Below, piece after piece: positions 1 to 6,700 of a stretch of DNA of 7,773 nucleotides (position 1 is its first letter; the number at the start of each line of letters is the position of its first letter). The stretch is from contig JACZKF010000337.1 of assembly GCA_014860175.1 (NCBI GenBank), positions 1 through 7,773 on the forward strand. Direction: 5' to 3'. The position numbers and the translations under genes were made by a program. The notes below the pieces were generated by a model. That model was not told where the DNA came from and did not search any database. It saw nothing but the letters and a program-made list of their open reading frames with translations. Origin of the DNA: Desulfuromonadales bacterium (GTDB taxonomy: Bacteria; Desulfobacterota; Desulfuromonadia; Desulfuromonadales; JACZKF01).

Positions 1-380
1 CCTTGATGGCGACCGTGACCACCGGCGAGGCGATGAAGAGCGCCGCCCTCGGGCTTTTCGGCAGCGACGGGGTGCCGGTGTCGCTGATTCGCGACAGCGC
101 CGGCTTCGTCGCCCAGCGGGTGCTGGCGACCGTGGTCAACATCGCCTGCGACATGGCCCAGCAGCGGGTGGCAACCCCGGACGATATCGACCGGGCGGTG
201 ACCCTCGGCCTCGGCTATCCCTACGGCCCCCTGGCCTTCGGTGATCACCTCGGCAGCCAGCGGATCCTTCAGATTCTGCAGGCGATGTTCCACTACTATG
301 GCGACCCGCGCTACCGGCCGAGCCCCTGGCTGAGCCGTCGCGCCCACCTCGGTATTTCCCTGTTGACCCCCGAGAACTGA
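1..380 (+). CDS. 3-hydroxyacyl-CoA dehydrogenase, C-terminal fragment (PaaH-like), truncated by window edge
   Basis: This is the 3' end of a gene whose start lies left of the window; the first full codon begins at base 3 and the frame is open to the edge. The product would oxidise L-3-hydroxyacyl-CoA to 3-oxoacyl-CoA with NAD+. The visible 125 residues form one 3HCDH C-terminal domain: an RDSAGFVAQR segment (about residues 30-39), a TPDDIDRAVTLGLGYPYGPL stretch (58-77), then a GDPRYRPSPWL segment (100-110). The protein ends shortly after with no GRKTGRGFY tail. From memory, that ending matches the second C-terminal domain of the long PaaH/PaaC-type enzymes (about 500 residues) better than short Hbd-type enzymes. 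The NAD-binding Rossmann domain and catalytic residues are outside the window. The next gene, a PaaJ-like thiolase, begins 13 bases downstream, so the two are probably co-transcribed and act consecutively. Family is secure; the PaaH subtype is inference. Confidence 0.88.
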   Translation, partial: LMATVTTGEAMKSAALGLFGSDGVPVSLIRDSAGFVAQRVLATVVNIACDMAQQRVATPDDIDRAVTLGLGYPYGPLAFGDHLGSQRILQILQAMFHYYGDPRYRPSPWLSRRAHLGISLLTPEN

Positions 381-393
381 TGGAAGGTGATGC

Positions 394-1596
394 ATGTTGA
401 ACGCTTATCTCTACTCTGGAACCCGCACCGCCTTCGGCCGGCATGCCGGCGCCCTGGCCACTGTCCGCACCGACGATCTGGCGGCGGCGGTCATTCGCGC
501 CGTCGTCGCCCAGTCCCCGTTTGCCCCGACCCAGATTGAAGACGTGATTTTCGGCTGCGCCAACCAGGCGGGGGAAGACAATCGCAACGTCGCCCGCCAC
601 GCTCTGCTGCTGGCCGACCTGCCGGTGAGCGTTCCCGGGCAGACGGTCAACCGCCTCTGCGCCAGCGGTCTGGCGGCGGTGATCGATTCCGCCCGGGCCA
701 TCAGCTGCGGCGAAGGGGAGCTCTACCTGGCCGGCGGCGTTGAAAGCATGACCCGCGCCCCCTTCGTGATGGCCAAGGCCACCACCGCTTACAGCCGGAC
801 GGCGGAGATCTACGACACCACCATCGGTACCCGCTTCCCCAACCCGAAGCTGGAGAAGACGCACGGCAACTGGCCGATGCCGGAGACGGCGGAAAACGTC
901 GCCCGGGACTACAATATCGGGCGCGAGGAGGCCGACCGGTTTGCCGCCGGGTCGCAAGCCAAGTACGCTACCGCCAAGGCCGACGGCTTCTATCAGGGGG
1001 AGATCCTGCCGCTGGAGATCCCCACAGGCAAGAAGACGCCGCCGCTGCTGGTCGCCGAAGACGAACACCCCCGCCCCGAGTCGACCTACGAGGCGATGGC
1101 CAAGCTCAAGCCGCTCTTTCCGGATGGGGTGGTGACCGCCGCCAACGCCTCCGGAGTCAACGACGGCGCCGTCGCCCTGCTCATCGGCAGCCGGCAGGTC
1201 GGGGAGAAGGCCGGCATCCAGCCGATGGCCAGAATTCTTTCGGCGGCCGCCTCCGGAGTCGCTCCGCGGATCATGGGGATGGGGCCGGTCGAGGCGATCA
1301 ACAAGGCGCTGGCACGGGCCGGACTGGCACTCAACGACCTGGATGTGATAGAAATCAACGAAGCCTTTGCCAGCCAGATGCTCGGCTGTTTGCAGGCGCT
1401 GGGGATCGCCTATGACGACCCGCGGGTCAATCCGAACGGCGGCGCCATCGCCATCGGCCACCCTCTGGGAGCTTCCGGCGCCCGCCTGGCCCTGACCGCT
1501 GCCCGCCAGCTGCAGCGCACCCAAGGGCGCTACGCCGTGGTCAGCCTCTGCATCGGCGTCGGCCAGGGGCTGGCGATGGTTATCGAACGGGTCTGA
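394..1596 (+). CDS. Acetyl-CoA acyltransferase (thiolase), 3-oxoadipyl-CoA thiolase (PaaJ/PcaF)-like
   Basis: A 400-residue degradative thiolase, the usual family length. It cleaves a 3-oxoacyl-CoA with CoA to acetyl-CoA and a shortened acyl-CoA. All catalytic elements are visible: nucleophile Cys89 in NRLCASGL, the NEAF motif at 322-325, His356 in GHPLGASG, and Cys386 in SLCIGVGQG. Several stretches resemble what I remember of E. coli PaaJ: GCANQAGEDNRNVAR (54-68), GGVESMTRAPFVM (114-126), YDTTIGTRF (140-148), MPETAENVA (162-170) and the C-terminal CIGVGQG. PaaJ/PcaF split 3-oxoadipyl-CoA into acetyl-CoA and succinyl-CoA, which would suit the sucCD genes downstream. The ATG has a GGAAGGTGA Shine-Dalgarno at 382-390. 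It follows the dehydrogenase by 13 bases and precedes the Fe-S protein by 28. Thiolase identity is certain; substrate is inferred, and a broad-range or 3-ketoacyl thiolase remains possible, so no symbol is given. Confidence 0.95.
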   Translation: MLNAYLYSGTRTAFGRHAGALATVRTDDLAAAVIRAVVAQSPFAPTQIEDVIFGCANQAGEDNRNVARHALLLADLPVSVPGQTVNRLCASGLAAVIDSARAISCGEGELYLAGGVESMTRAPFVMAKATTAYSRTAEIYDTTIGTRFPNPKLEKTHGNWPMPETAENVARDYNIGREEADRFAAGSQAKYATAKADGFYQGEILPLEIPTGKKTPPLLVAEDEHPRPESTYEAMAKLKPLFPDGVVTAANASGVNDGAVALLIGSRQVGEKAGIQPMARILSAAASGVAPRIMGMGPVEAINKALARAGLALNDLDVIEINEAFASQMLGCLQALGIAYDDPRVNPNGGAIAIGHPLGASGARLALTAARQLQRTQGRYAVVSLCIGVGQGLAMVIERV

Positions 1597-1624
1597 TCCG
1601 TAAGCCGGGCCCGAGGAGAGCAGG

Positions 1625-3628
1625 ATGGAATTGAGCAGAGAAATTTACTGGAACGTCGGTCACGGGGCTGCGACCCTGGTGCCGATGTATCTGCTGACCG
1701 CGGTGGCCCTGGCCATCTTCGCCTGGGGCTTCTGGCAGCGCATAAAAGTATATCGGCAAGGCAAAGCGCTCAACCGCACCGACGATCTGGCCGGCCGGCT
1801 CGGCGGCGCCCTCAAGCAGGCGCTTTCCCAGGCCAAGGTGCTGCGGGTGCCGGGGGCGGGGACCGCCCATGGTCTGTTCTTCTGGGGCTTCTTTCTGCTC
1901 TTCATCGGCACCTGTCTGATCGTTATCCAGGCCGATTTTACCGATCCGCTCTTCGGCGTCCGTTTTCTGCAGGGGAACTTCTATCTCTTCTTCTCCGTCG
2001 TCCTTGATCTGGCGGGGCTGATCGCCATCGTGATGCTCGGCGGGCTTTTCGTCCGCCGCTACCTGCTGCGTCCGAAAGGGCTGGAGAGCCGGCGCGACGA
2101 CGCCATCATGCACGGTCTGCTGTTCGCCATCCTGGTCACCGGTTTCGTCCTGGAAGGGGCGCGCATGGCCGCCACCGAGCTCGGCACGCCGCTGGCCGCC
2201 TGGTCGCCGGTCGGGCTGGTCTTCGCCAAGATGTTCGCCGGTCTCGGGGACGAAGGGCTGCGCTCCCTGCACCGGGGGGTCTGGTGGTTCCATCTGCTCA
2301 TCGCCCTCGGCTTTATCGCTATCATCCCCTTCACCAAGTTTCGCCACATTTTCACCACCAGCGCCAACTACCTGTTCGCCGACCGGCGCCCCACCGGCGC
2401 TCTGACCACCCTCAACCTCGAGGAGGAGGGGGTGGAGAGTTTCGGTGTTTCGAAGCTCGGCGATCTGACCTGGAAAGACATCTTCGACGCCGACGCCTGC
2501 ACTGTCTGCAAACGCTGTCAGGACCGCTGCCCGGCCCATGCGACCGACAAGCCGCTGTCGCCGATGAAGGTGATCAACCAGCTGCAGGAGGTCGCCTTCA
2601 CCGCGCCGCAGGCCGACCTGATCGAGACGGCGTCGCGCGATGCGCTCTGGGCCTGCACCACCTGCCGGGCCTGTCAGGAGATCTGCCCGGCCGCCATCGA
2701 ACATGTCCCCAAGATCGTCGACATGCGCCGGCATATGGTGCTGATGGAAGGGGAGTTCCCCGGCGAAGAGGTGATGGCCGCCATGGAGAACACCGAGGTC
2801 AACGGCAACCCGCTGGGGATGGCTTTCGCCGCTCGCGGCGACTGGGCGGCGGAGCTCGGGGTCAAGACGCTGGCCGAAGAGCCGGAGGTCGATCTCCTCT
2901 ATTTCGTCGGCTGCTACGCTTCCTTTGACAAGCGCAACATCAAAGTCGCCCGCAGCTTTATCCGGCTGTGCCAGGCCGCCGGCCTCAAGGTCGGCATCCT
3001 CGGCAAGCAGGAGAAATGCTGCGGCGAGCCGGTGCGCAAACTCGGCAACGAATACCTCTACCAGAGCCTGGCCGGCGAGAATATCGAAACCATCCACGGC
3101 TACGGGGTGAAAAAGGTGGTCACCAGCTGTCCGCACTGCTTCAATACCCTGGCCAAGGACTACCGCGATCTCGGTTTCGAACCCGAGGTCGAGCACTACA
3201 CCGTCTTTCTCGAGCGCCTGCTGCAGGAGGGGAAGCTGCCGCTGACGAAAGGCGAAGAGTTTGCCTGCACCTACCACGACAGCTGTTACCTGGGGCGCTA
3301 CAACGACATCTACCAGGCGCCGCGCACCCTCATCGGCGCCGCCGGCGGCCAGGTGAGCGAGATGGCCCAGAGCCGCGACAACAGCTTCTGCTGCGGCGCC
3401 GGCGGCGGCCGCATTCTTGCCGAGGAGAAGCTCGGCAGCCGCATCAGTGAAACCCGGGCGAAGATGGCCGCCGCCACCGGCGCGCCGCTGCTCCTTTCCA
3501 ACTGCCCCTTCTGTCTGACCATGTTCGAGGACGGCATCAAGGGGGCGGGCTTCGAGGGGGAGCTGGCCCCCAGGGACATCGCCGAGATTCTGGCCGAGCG
3601 GCTTCCGGCAGCGCCGACCAGCGGCTAA
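1625..3628 (+). CDS. Membrane-bound Fe-S oxidoreductase, probable EtfAB:menaquinone oxidoreductase (EMO/HdrD-like)
   Basis: A 667-residue protein in three parts. Residues 1-245 hold about five membrane segments (near 16-37, 83-104, 118-143, 160-180, 219-237), as in NarI-like cytochrome b domains; His82, His163, His216 and His223 are candidate haem ligands. Residues 292-302 and 344-354 are two CxxCxxCxxxCP motifs for 4Fe-4S clusters. The C-terminal half has two complete CCG domains: Cys430, Cys465-Cys466-Gly, Cys502/Cys505, and Cys554, Cys589-Cys590-Gly, Cys627/Cys630, as in the heterodisulfide reductase HdrB/HdrD family. Proteins of this build were described as EtfAB:menaquinone oxidoreductases in anaerobic fatty-acid and aromatic degraders. 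The gene lies directly upstream of etfBA, supporting electron flow from EtfAB to menaquinone. GAGGAGAG at 1613-1620 is the Shine-Dalgarno. Domain make-up is seen directly; the electron partner and direction are inferred. Confidence 0.92.
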   Translation: MELSREIYWNVGHGAATLVPMYLLTAVALAIFAWGFWQRIKVYRQGKALNRTDDLAGRLGGALKQALSQAKVLRVPGAGTAHGLFFWGFFLLFIGTCLIVIQADFTDPLFGVRFLQGNFYLFFSVVLDLAGLIAIVMLGGLFVRRYLLRPKGLESRRDDAIMHGLLFAILVTGFVLEGARMAATELGTPLAAWSPVGLVFAKMFAGLGDEGLRSLHRGVWWFHLLIALGFIAIIPFTKFRHIFTTSANYLFADRRPTGALTTLNLEEEGVESFGVSKLGDLTWKDIFDADACTVCKRCQDRCPAHATDKPLSPMKVINQLQEVAFTAPQADLIETASRDALWACTTCRACQEICPAAIEHVPKIVDMRRHMVLMEGEFPGEEVMAAMENTEVNGNPLGMAFAARGDWAAELGVKTLAEEPEVDLLYFVGCYASFDKRNIKVARSFIRLCQAAGLKVGILGKQEKCCGEPVRKLGNEYLYQSLAGENIETIHGYGVKKVVTSCPHCFNTLAKDYRDLGFEPEVEHYTVFLERLLQEGKLPLTKGEEFACTYHDSCYLGRYNDIYQAPRTLIGAAGGQVSEMAQSRDNSFCCGAGGGRILAEEKLGSRISETRAKMAAATGAPLLLSNCPFCLTMFEDGIKGAGFEGELAPRDIAEILAERLPAAPTSG

Positions 3629-3674
3629 GGGATCGAAAAAAATCAAGTCACTGAAACGGCCACGGAGGTAAAGA

Positions 3675-4448
3675 ATGAAAGTTCTCGTCTGCATCAAGCA
3701 GGTCCCCGACATGGAATCGCGGTTCAAGCTCAACGCCGCCGGCAACTGGTACGATACGGCCGACCTCGCCTGGCGGATGAACGAATATGACGAGTTCGCG
3801 GTCGAGCAGGCGGTGCTGCTCAAGGAAAAAGCCCCCGACACCGAGCTGGTGGCCCTCTCCATCGGCCCCGAGCGGGTCAAGGAGGCGATGAAAAAAGCAC
3901 TGGCCATGGGGATCGACCGTGGGGTGCATGTCCAGGACGAGGCCAGCTTCGAGAAAGACCCGTACCAGATCGCCTCGGTGATTGCCGAGTACGCCCGGAA
4001 CGAAAATTTCGACCTCATCCTGACCGGCATGCAGTCCCAGGACCGCGGCTCGGCGCAGGTCGGGATCCTGGTCGGCGAGATGCTCGGACTCCCCGCCGTC
4101 AGCACGGTGGTCGGCTTCGCCCTCGACGGCCAGGTGGTGACCGCCAAACGCGAGCTCGAAGGGGGGCTCAAGGCGGTGGTCAAGGTGGGGCTGCCGGCCC
4201 TGTTCACCTGCCAACTCGGTCTCAACACCCCCCGCTATCCGACCCTCCCCAACATCATGAAGGCCAAGAAGAAGGAGCTGACCGCCATCCCGGTCGCCAC
4301 CCTGCTCAAGGACGAGGCGCTGGCGGTGACGGAGAAGGTCAGCTACCCCGAGAAACGCGGGAGCGGGCTGGTGCTCGAGGGGGAGATTGGCGAGCTGACC
4401 ACCAAGCTGGTCGCTCTGCTCAAGGAAAAGACCTCGGTTTTCAAATAG
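3675..4448 (+). CDS. etfB: Electron transfer flavoprotein, beta subunit
   Basis: A 257-residue EtfB, the usual size. With EtfA it forms a soluble heterodimer that accepts electrons from acyl-CoA dehydrogenases. Family marks are the MKVLVCIKQVPD start, the NEYDEFAVEQA stretch (36-46), the nucleotide-binding loop TGMQSQDRGSAQVG (117-130), and the family-signature region AKRELEGG to LPALFTC (157-179). In that signature the position after the double Gly where Glu/Gln is usual reads L165-K166-A167, a small deviation. The 117-130 loop has DRGS where bifurcating EtfBs, as I recall them, have DGDT, which hints at a non-bifurcating type; this is weak inference. A strong GGAGGT at 3664-3669 sets the ATG start. 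The gene starts 46 bases after the Fe-S oxidoreductase and ends 10 bases before etfA. Confidence 0.96.
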   Translation: MKVLVCIKQVPDMESRFKLNAAGNWYDTADLAWRMNEYDEFAVEQAVLLKEKAPDTELVALSIGPERVKEAMKKALAMGIDRGVHVQDEASFEKDPYQIASVIAEYARNENFDLILTGMQSQDRGSAQVGILVGEMLGLPAVSTVVGFALDGQVVTAKRELEGGLKAVVKVGLPALFTCQLGLNTPRYPTLPNIMKAKKKELTAIPVATLLKDEALAVTEKVSYPEKRGSGLVLEGEIGELTTKLVALLKEKTSVFK

Positions 4449-4458
4449 GAGAAGACAG

Positions 4459-5376
4459 ATGAAAGCACTGCTGGTGGGAGAAACCCGTGATGGCAAGCTG
4501 TTGGCCTCGACCTACGAGACCCTCGCCTTCGCCAGGGAAATCGGCGCCGAGCCGGTGATGTTTCTGGTCGGCAGCGACAGCGCTCTGCCGCACTTTGACG
4601 GGCGGCTCCATTTGGCCGACGCGGCCCGGTATGGCGAGTACAATCCGGGGGTGCACAAGGCCCTGCTGCTCGATGTGATCGCCCGGGAAAACCCGCAGCT
4701 GATCGTCTTTTCCCACTCCTCCTACGGCTGGGACCTGGCGCCACGGCTGTCGGTCGCCCTCAAGGCGGCCCAGGTCTCCGAGGTGGTGTCGGTGGTCGAC
4801 GGGGCGCTGGTGGTGCCGGCCTGCAACGCCAAATTGCGCCGGCAGGTGCGGGCGAGCAGTGCGCTGACCGTGGTGACGCTGCAGGCGGGGGCCTTTGGCC
4901 TCGCTGCGGAGCCGACTGGCACCCCGACGGTGGAGCAGGTCGAGAGCGCCGCCGCCGAGAAGATCGAGTTTCTCGGCTACGAAGCGACCGAGAAGGGGGC
5001 CGTCGACCTGAGCCGGGCCGAGGTGATCGTCAGCGCCGGTCGCGGCATCGGCAAACCGGAGAACATGGCGATGATCAAGGATCTCGCCGCCGCGCTGCAC
5101 GGCGAATTCGGCGCCAGCCGGCCGGTGGTCGACGCCGGCTGGGTGGAGCACAACCGGCAGGTCGGCAGCACCGGGCAGACGGTGGCGCCGAAGCTCTACC
5201 TCGCCTGTGGCATCTCCGGCGCGATCCAGCATCTGGCGGGGATGAAGAAATCGGAGTTCGTCGTCGCCATCAACACCGACAAGGAGGCGCCCATCGGCGA
5301 GGTTGCCGACGTTCTGGTGGTGGCCGATGTCAAGCAGCTGGTGCCGGCCTTGATCGCCAAGATCAAAGCCTTATAA
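4459..5376 (+). CDS. etfA: Electron transfer flavoprotein, alpha subunit
   Basis: A 305-residue EtfA without an added N-terminal ferredoxin domain. It carries the FAD of the Etf heterodimer. The N-terminal half (about 1-185) is the ETF alpha/beta domain. The C-terminal FAD domain shows SAGRGIG (192-198), SRPVVDAGW (220-228), QVGSTGQTVAPKLYLACG (234-251) and ISGAIQH (252-258), followed by AINTD (270-274) and APIGEVAD (277-284), all in the family order. The Shine-Dalgarno AGGAGA (4447-4452) overlaps the etfB stop codon, so translation of the two subunits is probably linked, as expected for a 1:1 complex. The likely electron donor (an acyl-CoA dehydrogenase) is not in the window; the likely acceptor is the membrane Fe-S protein encoded two genes upstream. 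Confidence 0.97.
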   Translation: MKALLVGETRDGKLLASTYETLAFAREIGAEPVMFLVGSDSALPHFDGRLHLADAARYGEYNPGVHKALLLDVIARENPQLIVFSHSSYGWDLAPRLSVALKAAQVSEVVSVVDGALVVPACNAKLRRQVRASSALTVVTLQAGAFGLAAEPTGTPTVEQVESAAAEKIEFLGYEATEKGAVDLSRAEVIVSAGRGIGKPENMAMIKDLAAALHGEFGASRPVVDAGWVEHNRQVGSTGQTVAPKLYLACGISGAIQHLAGMKKSEFVVAINTDKEAPIGEVADVLVVADVKQLVPALIAKIKAL

Positions 5377-5417
5377 GCGGGACTTTTCAGCCCCATTCCT
5401 CTTTTGATTGCGCAGGC

Positions 5418-5422
5418 GGGAG
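5418..5422 (+). promoter_or_regulatory. Ribosome binding site that fixes the sucC start
   Basis: GGGAG lies six bases before the ATG at 5429. The frame is open further upstream to a TTG at 5408, which would add seven residues. The ATG gives the canonical SucC N-terminus MNIHEYQAKE and has this well-placed site, so the upstream TTG is not used as the start. Confidence 0.75.
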
Positions 5423-5428
5423 TCAACC

Positions 5429-6598
5429 ATGAACATCCATGAGTATCAGGCGAAGGAGATCTTGCGGAAATACGGGGTGAGCGTCCCGGACGGCCACGTC
5501 GCCTACAACAGTGCCATCGCCCGCGACTGGGCCAAGCGGCTGGGGGACGGTCCCTGGGTGGTCAAAGCCCAGATTCACGCCGGTGGCCGCGGCAAGGGGG
5601 GCGGGGTGAAGCTGGCCCGGACCCCGGACGAGGTCCGCAACATCGCCCGCGAGATGATCGGCATGACCCTGATCACCCATCAGACCGGGCCGGAAGGGAA
5701 ACTGGTCAAGCGGGTGCTGATCGAGAAGGGGTGCAATATCGCCCGCGAGCTCTACATCAGCCTGGTGGTCGATCGCAATACCTCCAAGGTGACCATCATG
5801 GCCTCCACCGAGGGGGGGATGGACATCGAGGAAGTCGCCGAGCGGAGCCCGGAGAAGATCCTGCGCGAGGCGATCGATCCGTTGATCGGCCTGGCCCCTT
5901 CCCAGTGCCGCAAGCTCGCCTTCAAGCTCGGCTTGCAGGGGAAGCAGGTAGGGCAGGCGGTTACTTTGCTGCAGGGGCTGTATCAAGCCTTTATCGGCTC
6001 CGACTGCTCCCAGCTCGAAATCAACCCTCTGGTGGTCACCGGCGAAGGGGAGCTGATGGCCCTCGATGCCAAATTCAACTTCGACGACAACGCGCTGTTC
6101 CGGCATCGGCTGATTCGCGACATGCGCGACTACGACGAGGAGGATCCCAACGAGATCGAGGCCTCCCAGTACGAGCTCTCCTATATCTCCCTCGAGGGGA
6201 ACATCGGCTGCCTGGTCAACGGCGCCGGGCTGGCCATGGCGACCATGGACATCATCAAGCATTGCGGCGGCGAGCCGGCCAACTTCCTGGATGTCGGTGG
6301 GGGAGCGACCATCGAGCGGGTGACCGAGGCGTTCAAACTCATCCTCTCCGACCACAAGGTCAAGGGGATCCTGGTCAACATTTTCGGCGGCATCATGAAG
6401 TGCGACGTGATCGCGACCGGGGTCATCGAAGCGGCCAAGCAGGTCGGCCTCAAGGTGCCGCTGGTGGTGCGCCTGGAAGGGACCAACGTAGAGAAGGGGA
6501 AGCAGATGCTGGCCGAGAGCGGGCTGAACATCGTTGCCGCCGACAGCATGGCCGATGGGGCCGAGAAGATCGTCCGAGCCGTCAGCGACCTGGGCTAA
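5429..6598 (+). CDS. sucC: Succinyl-CoA synthetase (ADP-forming), beta subunit
   Basis: A 389-residue ATP-grasp subunit, almost exactly the length of E. coli SucC (388). With SucD it converts succinyl-CoA, phosphate and ADP (or GDP) to succinate, CoA and ATP (or GTP). Residues line up with remembered E. coli numbering: Lys46 and the GGRGKGGG loop (52-59) for nucleotide, Glu99 and Glu107, metal-site Asn199 and Asp213, Asn264 in VNGAGLAM, the DVGGGAT loop (288-294) and NIFGGI (317-322). No key residue is missing. The 52-base gap after etfA shows no clear terminator or promoter, so sucCD probably belongs to the same transcript. Placement after a PaaJ-like thiolase suggests that it harvests thiolase-derived succinyl-CoA rather than (or as well as) serving the TCA cycle; that role is inference. 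Confidence 0.97.
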   Translation: MNIHEYQAKEILRKYGVSVPDGHVAYNSAIARDWAKRLGDGPWVVKAQIHAGGRGKGGGVKLARTPDEVRNIAREMIGMTLITHQTGPEGKLVKRVLIEKGCNIARELYISLVVDRNTSKVTIMASTEGGMDIEEVAERSPEKILREAIDPLIGLAPSQCRKLAFKLGLQGKQVGQAVTLLQGLYQAFIGSDCSQLEINPLVVTGEGELMALDAKFNFDDNALFRHRLIRDMRDYDEEDPNEIEASQYELSYISLEGNIGCLVNGAGLAMATMDIIKHCGGEPANFLDVGGGATIERVTEAFKLILSDHKVKGILVNIFGGIMKCDVIATGVIEAAKQVGLKVPLVVRLEGTNVEKGKQMLAESGLNIVAADSMADGAEKIVRAVSDLG

Positions 6599-6610
6599 AA
6601 TCCTGGCAAC

Positions 6611-6657
6611 CTCACGCAGCGACGCGACGTCTCCACGGCGTTGCGCCGTTGCGTGAG
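6611..6657 (+). repeat. Long inverted repeat / RNA hairpin between sucC and sucD
   Basis: Bases 6611-6631 pair with 6637-6657 around a five-base loop (6632-6636). On the + strand RNA, 20 of 21 positions can pair: 17 Watson-Crick and three G-U (6619/6649, 6626/6642, 6630/6638). The single mismatch is A6622 with C6646. The outer eight pairs, CTCACGCA with TGCGTGAG, are perfect. Each arm is built of near-repeats of about eight bases; CGTTGCG occurs at 6639-6645 and 6647-6653. No U-run follows directly; the seven-T tract is 20 bases further on. The layout recalls dispersed extragenic palindromes of the TTTGCGCCTTTGCGTGAG kind that I remember from environmental genomes. It could affect the SucC:SucD ratio by mRNA processing or partial termination, or be a passive repeat insertion. 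Confidence 0.85.
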
Positions 6658-6677
6658 ATCATTGGTTGGCCTTTCGC

Positions 6678-6684
6678 TTTTTTT
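6678..6684 (+). other. Seven-T tract after the sucC-sucD hairpin
   Basis: A run of seven T lies 20 bases past the hairpin and directly before the sucD Shine-Dalgarno. The distance is too long for a standard intrinsic terminator, which needs the U-run against the stem. It may simply keep the ribosome site unstructured in an otherwise GC-rich message. Confidence 0.4.
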
Positions 6685-6691
6685 GAGGGAG
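6685..6691 (+). promoter_or_regulatory. Ribosome binding site that fixes the sucD start
   Basis: GAGGGAG sits nine bases before the ATG at 6701. The frame is open upstream into the hairpin region (to a TTG at 6641), but only the 6701 start gives the canonical SucD N-terminus MSILVDKNTK. The site lies outside the stem, so it should be accessible even when the hairpin forms. Confidence 0.75.
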
Positions 6692-6700
6692 ATATATTCC

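Noticed and set aside
136..1524. A 462-codon open frame on the minus strand opposite the thiolase.
   Set aside because: Gly/Arg-rich translation with no recognisable domain; it mirrors the codon pattern of the thiolase gene.
1580..4228. An 882-codon open frame on the minus strand across the Fe-S oxidoreductase and etfB.
   Set aside because: It lies opposite genes with complete family motifs, its translation is low-complexity and family-less, and long antisense open frames are expected in GC-rich coding DNA.
5408..5428. TTG at 5408 as a sucC start, adding seven residues.
   Set aside because: It would place the start upstream of the Shine-Dalgarno and add MRRREST before the canonical MNIHEYQAKE start.
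5377..5428. Possible sigma-54 promoter before sucC (ATTGCGC as a -12 element).
   Set aside because: No GG-containing -24 element stands at the required distance upstream.
6611..6684. Hairpin plus T-tract as an intrinsic terminator for sucC.
   Set aside because: Twenty bases separate the stem from the T-run, so the usual stem-U-tract geometry is absent; partial termination cannot be fully excluded.
6662..6698. Possible sigma-70 promoter for sucD (TTGGTT and TATATT).
   Set aside because: Spacing of about 25 bases is too long and the -10-like box abuts the start codon, leaving no room for a ribosome site in the transcript.
6641..6700. Upstream extension of sucD by 20 residues from a TTG.
   Set aside because: The extension is encoded by the hairpin and spacer, is not SucD-like, and the ATG at 6701 has its own ribosome site.
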